Source of the DNA: Membranipora membranacea
Lineage: Eukaryota > Bryozoa > Gymnolaemata > Cheilostomatida > Membraniporidae
Assembly: GCA_914767715.1 (NCBI GenBank)
Contig: OU612071.1
Coordinates: 2,232,001-2,296,000 of the forward strand
Direction: 5' to 3'
DNA length: 64,000 nt
Shown: positions 34,479 to 46,500 of the stretch, in pieces
Layout of the letters: each line of letters begins with the position of its first letter
How positions within the stretch are numbered: position 1 is the first letter of the stretch
Position numbers and translations under genes: made by a program
Notes under the pieces: generated by a model
What the model was told of the DNA's origin: nothing
The model's database searches: none
The model's input: only the letters and a program-made list of their open reading frames with translations

Positions 34479-37400
34479 ATGGCAACCCTTAGGTGCCCTC
34501 GGAGAGGAATTAAGGTATGTATATTGAGACATTTCATTGTTAACATAAGTACCAGGACTATTCTGTGTCACAAAGATGTTGACATATGTAGTATATTATT
34601 CAATGACTATGTTTTTGTCAAACATTAATCTTATCGCAGCATTAGCATAATACAATATACTGAATCGCATTACAACATATAATATATTCGGAAAAATATA
34701 TAAACATTTTCTGTCATTCTTCTTTCTATACCAGAAACTGGACACTCTGTGAGTTGAATATATTGATTATACTTGTCATTATTCCATATTTTGTGTTCTA
34801 TTGTTTTAACTAGTGGCAAATAATTGTTTGAGGATCTAGTAAGAACATCTAGGTGCTTGATCTTGAGCTCAGCAGAATAAATTCTTTTCGGTCTTCAAGG
34901 ATAAGAGTTTCATATGAGAATAACACTTAACACTTACACATACATCTTTCAACGTAACCTTGAGGGAGAAGAGCATTAACAAGAAAAATATTCTCCATTT
35001 CGCAAAACTCCACAAGCAGTGTATTGGTGTTAGCTGCCAATAAGTCAAACTGAAACGAGCCTAACCTAGCTAAGATGCGATGTACATGATATCCTGTAGT
35101 GAGTAGAATGTGGAAAAGTAAAGTGATACCGTCTGGGAAAAATGATGTTAAGCGGTGAATTAATATATAGAAAATGTAAATCTACTAACTTTAATGACAT
35201 ATATATATATATATAATCGCATGTATAATTAATACCTTTGTACTCACTATCAGATGTTAACCCTGTTCTCATCCCAACCATGGTGAATGTAGATTGTATC
35301 CTACTTCAATGTCACTCTTGGTCGCATTATATCGGTTATAAATTAACTAATATTGGGTTTTGCATTTTAGACAAGGACTGAGCAACAAATTTAACAACTG
35401 TTTCCTCAACTCTATTATTCAAGTCCTAAGGGAGACAAAAGCTATCAAGATGTGTTTGACTGAGGATCTTTGTAAAGGTGAGTTAACATATTATAACACC
35501 ACATGTGTCAAGTTATCCTCACATTTTCGTGTGAGCTGATAACTCATAGTTTTTATATAAATGTGTGCGTACAATAAAAATTTAGACTTTTGAAAAAAGG
35601 AGAAAAATGCGTCAAGAAATAAATCCAGAGAGATAGTATCTGCGATTCTGTGGCAAAGCAATATACACATAGTTGGACCTACAAATGATACAACACAATT
35701 ATTTTTGTTTACCCGTTAAATCACTTAGGATGGTTAATTTATTTTACACTATACTATGTAAGGCGGCCGGTGAACCCAAATATAGGGATAAGACTGGTAC
35801 ATTACCCTCACTACCCATTTCATACTATTTTTCTAAACTCAGTTAATTTTTGAATAAGTTACTCATATTTATTCTTTAGCATATGTCATCATAATAATAA
35901 GGGGAATTTATCATTTCTACAACATTGTACTCATCAATTCTATTTCAGATCTCGGTTCGCATTGTGCGTTGGCAGCTATTTATGGTGAATGGGAAATCAT
36001 TATGCCTATGATGAAAGGTAATGTGTTTTTTCAGTGCACTAGATAGATAAGATAGACTGCAAACAGGTTTTGAAATTTTGTTACTTTAAACTTAGTTTAT
36101 CTATAGCGCCTGTAATCTTGATCAGAAATTGTTTTTAAAACGAGCTTTTCAAGGAAAGTACTGTAAAATAACTTTTGGTTAACAACAACAGATGATCTTC
36201 AATGTGTTTTGTGTCTTTCAGAGTTGTTTCCAGTCATTGTAAATGGAAGACAGCAAGATGCTAGTGAGTTCTTTATCTTTTTAATGAATCATCTTAACGA
36301 CCAGACATGCAACGGGTGAGTACTCTCAACATATTATTGGTTATCTAGAAAAAGATGTGGTGAAAACGAGGAATCTATGTGAAACAGACAGTCATAGCAG
36401 TAATAAAAAACTGCTACTCTCGACCACCTATTGTCTTGTCATATATTTATAGGGGTGATCACACAACAAGATTTGTATTGTGAGAGTACATGTACCAATA
36501 GTACTCAAAAGCCCGGAGAAGCAAGTTTTGTCTTGCATCTATTGGTTATCAAACATGCATGACTGACCATTTTTTTTCATCACTTTATTTTCATCAACGT
36601 CATCTTGTAAAGATGTTTTACATGATGCGACATAAAAAAAGGTTATTTAAAATTATATGGAGGTAGGAGTAGGAGGTCGCTCAGTTGGTTAGAGCGCCAT
36701 CCCTTCAGTATGCAAATTTTTAAGGTCATGGGTTCGAATCCCGCTGGAGTCTACAGACTACTGGGTTTGGTTGGTCCCCAGGTGTGCTCCGACCTGCCTG
36801 CAAACTGAGAGCAGATGGGCGCAGGTATTGCAGCCTAGCCCCTAAGGCAACTAGTTTTTTCGCCGCCCATACTTCGGGATGTGGCGTCTGACATCTGATT
36901 TTGATCAACCTTTAATCGTATGTTTGATGAGCATTGTTTTAAAGTGTTCAAACTTGTCAACTCATCTGATATGGTAAGGTAAGCCATTGAGTTTGCTTGC
37001 AACTACATGATTTAGGTTGTCAAAAGGTACTTTTTTAAGTTTATCATCTCGTTTAGGAAATCTATTATCTACATTTACAAAGAAATCAGAAATGTATTGA
37101 GGTGACAAATTATACATAACTTTGAATATGTATAGGTAGGTAAAGTGATTATTTAAGAGTGGTAACGGTAATATTTTTAAATGCGAACACATTTCGTTTG
37201 TTGATATTAAATGATATGGTGTATGGTGAATATTGGCAATAATAGGCAATGCTCTTTTTTGTTGCAAGATAATGCGATCTGTGTATGTTGAGGGTGAAAG
37301 ATTGTAGTAAATATGTTTTCCGTATGTTAAATAGCAATGTATAAACAGATAATAGAAATGTTTGGCAGAGTAGGTGGTCAGATAGGGTGTGCATAATTAT

Positions 37401-40350
37401 AAAAGATTAGGGTTTTTTAAACTTTCTCAAATACACTATCACAGTGTATGGACCAGGAAAAATTGTCTGTTACATTGAATCCTAAAATGAATTAAATAAA
37501 TAAAGTATCAAATAAATAAATGAATTGAATAAATAAATAAATAAATTAAATAAATGAAGTAAACAAGATCTGAAACCTCTATGAGTATTTTGGATTTCTT
37601 GAATGGTTAATCCAGAGTGTGAGTGACTTTTGTAAATTGATCATGATGTAATGGATTGTTTCTTGAAAGTAACGAATTTGCTGACTTTTAAGAAATAAAC
37701 ATGTATTTTACAGACCATTACCGCTCAATACAATTGATTTACATACGTTATTCCATTCAAAAGTTACAATGAACAATTATAAAATATCATAACGAACATC
37801 CACTTAATTCCGACCGGATAAAGCCTGCACTCCAAAAAGGACAGAGAGTTTTGTTTCAGTTTGTTTATGAGAGTTTCTAACAACAGAAATATTTATATAT
37901 AATAAAGAGTGTAATTTGTATCTTTCAATAGATCATCCGATTTTATCTACATTTTTGAATGGGTGATTGTGTGAGAGTAAATATAGTAAAACTCTATGGT
38001 TCTCATCATAATCTCTTTTCAGTGCGCACATATATAACTTGTTTGATACAGTTATGCAGAGCTCTGTGAGATGTTGTGCCTGCAATCACACTAATGTTTT
38101 TGCAGAAAAATTTTTGTCTCTTCCGTTGAATGTCAAGGTGAGTTATGAGCGTGGAGCATTTCGTCGTTCATTGTATAAAAGGTATCATCAGAGAAATTTC
38201 AATGGGTTTTTCTGGACAGACACTGTCAATTACAGTTATTGTTTTGACCTTCTGTTAAGTGCCACAGGTTTGGTTGGCCTACCCAGTAGACAGTTAGTGA
38301 ACTGCAACAAGTCCGAATTCATGTACCTTCAATAGGTGCATAACGAGAGGCAAGTGATCTACAGATTGGATCCACCTCTTACATCCAATGCTGTGCTTAC
38401 ACAATGCCTACAAATGATACTATTGCAATTTCAAGACACTGAGTATTGTTTATCAATACTGGTGTGATTGACTTCAGTCAGTGCTGCTGCACAATATCTG
38501 ATAGTGTTGAGAAAATGAATAGAACAACAGTTTCCTGATTGCAACTCAAAATGTGTTTTGTGTACATTCATATTAACTTTTCAAAGGGGAAAGTTGACAG
38601 CACTAGCAATGCACTGAAGAGATTCTGTTCATCATCGATAAGGGATTACGATTGCCCGAAGTAAGTGAATCTGAGCCTTGAAAAAAATGTTTGTAAACTG
38701 GATATGTCAATCTTATATCTGAGGGGTGTTCCAATAAATGATAAATAACAATAACAAATTTGTGTTGGTCATATGCATTGAATGAAAATTCAAACTACCT
38801 TAACCCTCCAGCAAATAAACATTTTTCCAGTACAGTTCATCTAATGCTGATTGCTGCTGACAAAAATGATACTTTCTCATCCACTCTAGCCATTTTTGGA
38901 GCGACGCTGAGCAGATAAATATAATTTAACATTTCAGGCTCTAATTGTAAGGAGTGATATGTAATCTCAGACAATTTTGAATCATCAGAATATGATAAAG
39001 GGTTGAGTCCCAAGTGCATTTACTACCTGCCGTGCCAAGTTAAGATTATAACTCACAAAAAACCCATTGCTTTTGCAGCTGTCCACTAAACACTACAGCA
39101 GAAAAGATATCAAGTTTTCTGAATTTACCAGACATTCTCGCAGTGACTTTCAACATCTGTGGCGCAAGTGAGAAAAAGAAGACCTTGATATCAATGCAGC
39201 AGAGGATTCAGATAACCGATGTATGTTATTCATTCAATTATGTTGAATATTATTCATCGACTACATTTATATACCAGGAATTTCATGAGATACGATCAAA
39301 AGTTCCATCTCTCCAAATCACATTTCAAATGAAGCACAATGCACATCTACGTACTGTGTAACTAGTTAATGAGCCATACACCGACACACTTATAATTTCA
39401 GAGACATGGTCATAGCAGAGGTTACACTCTTTATGCAGCAGTTGTACACAAGGGAGCTGATCTGCATTCCGGGCAATACTACTCTATAGTCAAGCATAAG
39501 GGCCAATGGTTTGAGATAAATGATGAGAAGGTAAAAATACACTGCACTTTAAGCGCAGTTTTCAGATCTACGCTGCATGTTACATTTGGAATCAGACGGC
39601 ACTTTATATATTAATACCCATTAATACCCATATATTAATACCCATTCAATGCATAAACAGCATAAATAACCTGCTGGTGATATGATAATTCTGATATGCT
39701 AGCAAGGGAAAATCTTCAATCTCCTCATATAATTTTACCGAAGAGAACTTTGACTCAATATTATTTGTGTGTTTGCAGGTGTCAAAGATATCAGAGCTAT
39801 CTCTGAAGCGCTCACATCCGTATATGCTCTTTTATGCACCAAACGACACACAGGTACCCAAAGATGATTGTTAAAAAAATCTTTCTTTACTTTCGGCCGA
39901 TATCTTGTTAATTGAATTAAAAAATGTACATGGATATGGAAAGCAATTCATTGTCGGTGTTAGTGGAATAACTGCCGCTTACACTTCTTATAAGTACACA
40001 TCCAACACTGAGATAATGTGCATAAAAAATTCATTAGCTCACTTTATTGGTTGGTGAGCAAGAGCATCAAAAATAAACGTTTAATTATGTGACACCTTTT
40101 TGCTTTACATTTTTTCTGTCCATGACGTTTGAAATTGTTAATGAAAGAAGCCAGATAGATGAGATCTTGGTGCAAAACTGAAAATTAATACAACAGTTAC
40201 AATCATAGGATTTAAGTAACTCCATAGATCATAATTATTTGTAAATTTTTAGAACATTTCTTAAAGGTCGCACAGCTAGGAAGGCCACTAAGTGTTCAAA
40301 CAGAAGAAATAGCAAGCAATCTAGAGCCCAAGAATGATAGACAAAGCTGA
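34479..40350 (+). CDS. Ubiquitin-specific protease-fold protein (peptidase C19), probable pseudoenzyme
   Basis: Exons linked by matching phases: 35371-35477, 35949-36017, 36222-36315, 38023-38137, 38336-38461, 38587-38660, 39079-39220, 39278-39355 (optional), 39402-39530, 39779-39853, and probably 40267-40350 ending TGA. A first exon at 34479-34514 (MATLRCPRRGIK, then GTATGT) is tempting but its phase does not fit, so the 5' end is unresolved. USP landmarks in order: the Cys box QGLSNKFNNCFLNSIIQVL with the oxyanion Asn and catalytic Cys; QQDASEFF; YNLFDTVMQSSVRCCAC and YDCPNCPL, the two CxxC halves of the finger zinc ribbon; then GYTLYAAVVHKGADLHSGQY, QWFEINDEKV and HPYMLFYAP. USPs cleave ubiquitin from proteins. 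Here the usual GHY is GQY, so the catalytic His is Gln. It lies directly upstream of the FLYWCH-MULE gene on the same strand. Confidence 0.85.
36665..36905 (+). mobile_element. tRNA-derived SINE
   Basis: The 5' part is tRNA-like: GTCGCTCAGTTGGTTAGAGC (A box/D arm) and GGTCATGGGTTCGAATCCCG (B box/T arm), but the anticodon stem is disrupted. A unique body of about 160 bp follows. It lies in the USP gene intron after 36315, next to a minus-strand LINE tail. Confidence 0.75.
36962..37400 (-). pseudogene. LINE fragment: C-terminal tail of a non-LTR retrotransposon ORF2
   Basis: The minus-strand frames MQQKRALPIIANI, then LKILPLPLLNNHFTYLYIFK, NLSPQYISDFF and FDNLNHVVASKLNGLP match the post-RT tail of CR1/L2-type LINEs (Q.RA.R.I, L.ILP...L). 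5'-truncated, with no RT core. It lies in a USP-gene intron. Confidence 0.65.
37488..37565. repeat. (TAAA)n-type microsatellite
   Basis: Imperfect AAATAAATGAAT repeats in the USP-gene intron before exon 38023. Confidence 0.85.
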
Positions 40351-40598
40351 CCATTTCTAGAGTCACAGGGAGTAGTCTCAGGAAGGAAATCTGCCAAAGC
40401 ACAAACTCAAACACAGCTTTCAAGAGAATCAGCACATCCTAAAGTCGATCATACACAAGAAATGGGAATTATTGGAGACAGGTAAATACATCAGCCAAGC
40501 ATAACAGAGACCAGCCAAAATCTCATGGTCGCCACCCCGCAACACGGCTCACAGGTCAAGGTTCCCAGAGATAAGACGTCCACAGCAAAGATGGAACC

Positions 40599-43500
40599 AT
40601 GGGCAACTGCTTTCAAGTTCTTGCTCCTCCGATTGAAGCAAAGAAACAGAAACATGGCAATCAAAACATTACAGCTGCAGAGGATGCTCAGAGGAAACAA
40701 GACAAGGTTTGGCCAACTAGCGTGGGAAAAAAACAACTTCCAACACTACCATCAGAGACAACTGGCAACAATAGCAGCATTAGCATGTTTTTAGAAGATG
40801 ACGAAAGCCAGAGAGAGGATCAATATGTATTTTTTTAAAACAGTCTAGAAGACAGTCAGATTCATACAGATTCGGACAACCTGCTTCTACAGATTCAGAG
40901 AGCTGCAGGTAATTCACAAATATACCCAATGCCTTCACAGAGTGAATTTGCAAGGGAGAGCACTGAGGAGCATGCGCTCCTAGAATCAGGATACAGCCTA
41001 TATAACAGGTCTCTGCCTACTACCTCAAGTAAACCTGCACCAGTAGAACCAGCAAAAAACCAGCCAATATCGTCACAGGGAACTATATTACAGAGAGTTG
41101 ACCAAGTATCAGAAACTAACGACATGCATGGTCGGACTCATTCTGGGGATCCCAAGTCAGGCAACTTAGTGTTCAAATCAGCGCTGATATCACAGATATA
41201 TGACAACAACATGATCAGGAGTGGCAGGGAGGGGCAGTCAATAGGAGGTGAAGATTATCCTAGCTTAATCAATCAGATAGCCTCAGCCGGAAAGCTTGCA
41301 ATCCAACACTGCAAACCAACAGTAAAGTCAGCCTTGAGCGTAATTTGCCGCCCATACAAATATGCTGTACGATCTACAACAACAGCACTGTAAGCAAATT
41401 TTGAATCAATCATTGATGTTTCAATTTTAATACTTTTCAATGGACAAGGAAGTTATGTTCATATTACAGTCAGGGGCGTATATTCTAAAAAATTTCACTC
41501 ACTGACTTTTCAGAGATGAGCATAATAATCCACACGCCGTAGGCGTGGCGGGGAGGGTGTGGGAGGGGCGCTTAAGCGCCCTCCCACCACGGAAATTTTT
41601 GCATATCGGTAGCAAAATAGTGCAAGCAGAGAGGTATTTCAATAGCTCACTGAGCTGTTGGGTACTTTCAGGAAACAACTCAATAGCAGTAGAAGATTAC
41701 GGTATAAATGCTCCAGTTATAAAGCACCCATTTGAAAAAAAAACTGACCTTGATGGGATTCGAACCCACAACAATCTTATTCCAGTGATTATAAGGCAGA
41801 CGCTCTACACACTGAGCTATTCAGCCACTCACGGAAATCTGAGGGCCGTGAGTGCTAATATACGCCACTGATTACAGTAGCTGAGTGTCTAGTGATAAAA
41901 TTAATTCTATAAATGTTCTATTATTTAGTAAATGCAAATACAATAATCCATACATAATGCATATGCATAGCTATGTACCTTAATTCAACAGCAGTTCAGG
42001 ATGTCCTAAATATTGTCATTGATGTTATGGAAGTTCAAGAAAAATCTTACACAATTTGAAAGTTATGCTTCTTTTTCACAAGGTATAGGAAAACCCATAC
42101 ACTCATACCAACTGGTACAATGACTGAAACACAGGATGACACCGGTAAGTAACCAATTAATTGATTTAATAGTAGGATGCAAAATTTACCATTATTGAAT
42201 TTTGATTCATACTTTGCAGAATCATTTTCTGTTGACGGTGAATAATATGTTTAACTGTACTGTTTACTGCCTCTTTGCCTACTAGCTGTTCATCTGAATA
42301 TCTTATTCTGTCCTTTCAATAGGAAAAGAAAAGAAACACGAATTTGATAATCAACACGTCATTGCAGATCTTCATGATGCAAACACTGATCTGGAAATTT
42401 GGCGTTATCAAGATTCATCACCCTACTCAGATTTACATGAAACAGACGAAACAATGTAAGTGCATAATCTGCTATTGATTGTATTGAAATTTTAAAAGAA
42501 AATAAACAACCTTCAGAATAGGATCATTAGTTGAAATTATCCGCTTTGCTGTGAGATGCTTGTTCATCTAAATTAAGGATATTATTTTATAGGTTAGCCG
42601 AGACCAACAGTTTCTCAGGATACAGCTCAGAAGCAACTGGAGGTATTTCTCTTAGCAAACCGCAGTTACTCATGATTTGGTTATTCTATCCTCCTATATC
42701 CATCTTGATTTTCAACCAAACTATGAGCATAAAATAAAGCAACATGAGCGGTTGTCACAGCACTTCTTTTTAGGGTCATTATATGAGTCAAAACTATGAA
42801 AGTTACTTGAAGAACTGAAGTCATCTGAACAACTGTATTGAAAATGTTTGCCATGTAGATGCAGGACAGGATGGTTTTTCATTCGTATCAGCAAGAACTA
42901 AGGTGAAACAAGACCAATCTCCAAATATTCCTAAACACAAAGAACTGTCTGGTACGTTCAATGACTGGTGGAAGAAGGAAACTTTATTGTAATAAAAGAT
43001 TAGACCATAACTGCAATGACCTCATCTTTTTGCACAGTTTTCAATAGATATTAAAACTTACATGATGTTTGGTTTTATTTATAACATTGATATGTATCAT
43101 TACATTATCGTAACTGTATATAAGTCAATGACATTGGCTCATTGATCAATTTATAACTTTCTACAAATAGGTTTGGCTGCAAAGACAGGTTCTTTTGTTG
43201 AAGCGACAAGTCACAGACAAATCAAAGCAACAACTAGACAACGTGGAGGTATTAAATTTGTTATTTTGTTTATCACAGATAAAAAAGCTCTTTGGATCAC
43301 GGGCTCTGTCAAGTGAACAGTATGGGTAGACCTGTCTGATGAGCAAGTCAGTTTCTAAGACATGATATTGTTTTATGTAAATCTTTCAATTTGTCCTGTT
43401 TTATTCTTTTTTCCAATATTGTCAATTGCACCAGAATCTCTTTCATAGAAAAAGAAAAAGATGCAATGCAACTATCGGAGGAGGCCAGACTTGACGATGA

Positions 43501-46500
43501 TAGGTAAAAATGTTGAGAAACATCATTTTCTAAATGTCTGTAACATATATTATAATCGCTGACAAGAAGATTCAACAAGGATTCAGCATCAGGATCTAGC
43601 TTTAGTAATACTTTAATACCTCATTTATAAGGCACCGGCCTTATAAGTGAAGCACCTTCCTTGGAAAATTTTAAAATGCTTCAGTTATGTGGCACCCCAC
43701 AGCTACAAGGCATCCCTTTGGAAAAAAAACTGACCTCGATCAGATCCAAACCCACAACATTGTGTTCACGCGGTAGGCGCTCTGTCTACTGAGCTATGCA
43801 GCTTTCCTTTTCAAACCAACGTTTTGGTCTAAGTCAAATATAAAGATGCTTCAAATAGGTGCTATAGATGCTATAATATAGGCGCATATTATGCTCCACT
43901 CTCTAAGGCGCCTTCATCTATAAGGCACGGGCCTTATAGGTGAGGTATAGCGGTAATATTGTCACTATTCTCGGGTCAGAGCAGTTGCTCACAGGCAAAA
44001 CACAAAAGTGTTGCAGAATCTTCATACTTTGTCAGAGTGGAAAATTAATTATCTTTATCATAGCTTCATAAATACAAAAAATGATTAAACAGCTAAATCC
44101 TACGCACATACATACTGCATAACATATATCATAATGCACATTTCAGGCAATGTATAGATATAGTTATCGATGGTCCGAGATTTGCGTTAGTGAGAGCAGC
44201 GACCCAGCGCAAAGGGGATTGCTTAATCGATCGACATCTAGGACATCGCTATGTTAAGAAGAACAGGGATTGTGAGGTACTTCAGCAACATCCAACTACC
44301 GAACATAAACATATTTTCCTGATTTTGGAATAAGCTGCCAATAAAATGCAACTGACAAATTTAATAATAAAACCAGAATTGTACTGAAATTGTCTGCTGG
44401 CTTGACATGACTACTGTATACTTTCCTGATCTCTTGATAGGAAGTGGTAGTTTCATGGCGTTGTGCGAGGTATGGCAAGCCAACAAAGTGTAAAGCAATG
44501 GTGAAAGAGTCGAATGGAGCATTCAATATAAGTAGAGGGGATCACAATCATCCTGCCTATAGGAAACCACTAGAAGGTGCTCGCATCGCTAGAGAGGTAT
44601 GGTAGTTGACACTATAGGCAAACTATAAAGTTTGTCTGCTCTCTGACATTAATAATCTATGAATGTTACAGATTACTTGCATTGAAACAGATGTGTTTAT
44701 CTGATAGTGTGATGTTTGTTTATTGATTCTACCAGGCAGAAAAGTCAGTAAATGAGGATACGTTTGCCCCGACATCAACAATTGTTGATAGGGCTGTTAA
44801 GAACCTTTATGAAGAAACTGCAGTTATACCCCAAGCCGCAAATCGCAGAAACTTGCGCCGTTTGATACAAAGGAGAAGGGCCAACACAGTACAGTCACAG
44901 CCAGCCAACTTAAGTTTTGAGGTATATGGCTCATCAAAAGAATTGGTATAGAATTATGCATGTTACACTTACTCAGGATGAAATGTGTTAGTCAATAGAG
45001 GTGTCATATTATGTGCATAGTTGCTCTTGCTTTGCAGAGAGACTGTTTTGAAATTGAATTGTTTACCAAACTTGAGCATTGCTGTGTCTGTAGGTCTTAA
45101 CAAGCTGATCAACAATGTTTGAAAATCTTTGTCCCAACGATTTATAACAGGCGGCTCACAAACCACAAGTTTATGTTCAACTTGGTTTCCATCAACATTA
45201 AAAAGATTTATATCTAATTCTGCACAGTTACTCATTTGACAATGTTTTATCTTTAAGATGCCTAACTCCCCCGGATTCCTGGTTGGAGATGTGAGAGGGC
45301 CATCAGGGGGCAGAGCACTCATTTTTGCCACGAATAGGCAGCTCAGACTTCTTACAAACTCGGAAATATGGTAGTTTGAGTGTTACTGCAAAGTAACAAT
45401 GCAGATATATTTTATAGTCAGATCTCATAATACGGAACGTTATAATACCGAAATACCGATGGTGTATCTTGCTATGCAAATCAACCAGACCGAGGGCAGG
45501 AAGCACCAAAGTTTGAAATGACAATAATTGAAGGAACCATTGCCACCGAACCTGAGTCTAGGAATTCAAGTGGTTCACTGTTGTCTGTAGAAGAGAATCA
45601 CTACATTGTATGGGATGCGTGGGCCTTGGTAATTTAGAAAGTCATCCTGTCTCAACAAACAGCATCTATCGATGCAGCCGGCCAAATATTGAATTTGCAT
45701 GTTTGCAGGTCTTCTTCCTTTTGTCACCTCTTTTCATAATATTGTTGTATTTTCAATATATTATTTTCTTTCTTCAGCATGACTAATTTCAATTGTAGGG
45801 GTATAGATGGAACCTTCAAGACAGTTGTCAAACCTTTCCAACAACTTCTGACAATAAACTGCTTTGTTAGAACAGCCAATGGGGGAAAGCAACTACCCTC
45901 CGTATATGTCCTTATGTCTTCAAAGCAGCAGGCAGACTATTTGATGGTTAGATATCCTGATTAATTAGCGACAGGTCACCCACTGATCAGACTATCTCGT
46001 TTAAGATCACGCCATTATTAATTGCAAACCAGTTAATATGTTAAAGTTGAACTAAAATTATTCAGAAATTTCTCCTGTGCAGGTCGTCAAGTGGTTACCT
46101 GATCCTATTCTTAACTACTTTCCTCGGATTTGGCAATTGAAGAGCCTCACTTTAATGACCATGCTAATTATTCTCTATAGCAGGATTGATCGCTTGCGTG
46201 TAAGACACTTTGGTCTGTGGCTGACTTTCAGATTTAATGTAGAGGAAGTAGGATTTTTGTGCAATTGTTGACATTTTTTTCCTTTAACGATTAACCTCTC
46301 CAAACTAGTAGCTTGGTATCAAATAATTCTTGACATCTTCTAATATAATTACTATACTATTCCACTGTATTTATTTGAGACTGTGTGTTTAAATTCGGGT
46401 TTGGTGTATTTTAAAGAATGCCTGACTGCTTTCCAATTATATTTTCCATTATGCCTTCTTGTAGGTGTTCAATGAGTTAAAGAAAATCGCCAATCTCAAT

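Larger units (their letters stand above)
41471..41870. mobile_element. 400-bp hAT-type non-autonomous element with perfect 8-bp target duplication
   Basis: The ends are CAGGGGCGTATATT and AATATACGCCACTG, the CAG.GGCGTA type of hAT TIR. The octamer ATTACAGT is exactly duplicated at 41463-41470 and 41871-41878. Inside are a GC-rich hairpin (41560-41586) and a tRNA-like segment. It lies in an intron of the FLYWCH-MULE gene. Confidence 0.9.

Noticed and set aside
34479-34514. MATLRCPRRGIK as the first USP exon
   Set aside because: It has a good donor but ends phase 0, while the Cys-box exon at 35371 needs phase 2. Kept only as a possible start in the gene span.
38039-38335. Single 98-codon open frame covering the USP zinc-finger exon and its intron
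   Set aside because: The sequence after 38137 starts with a GTGAGT donor and loses all USP similarity. The real exon ends at 38137.
41744-41826. Functional tRNA-Ile(UAU) gene
   Set aside because: The T arm is excellent, but the anticodon stem does not pair and the variable region is too long. It lies within a TIR element.
46077-46271. Open frame VVKWLPDPILNYFPR after an AG acceptor, as an extra MULE exon
   Set aside because: Exons 45800-45946 and 46465-46531 join directly to give the expected MULE order (YLM then VFNELKKIA), so this lies in the intron.
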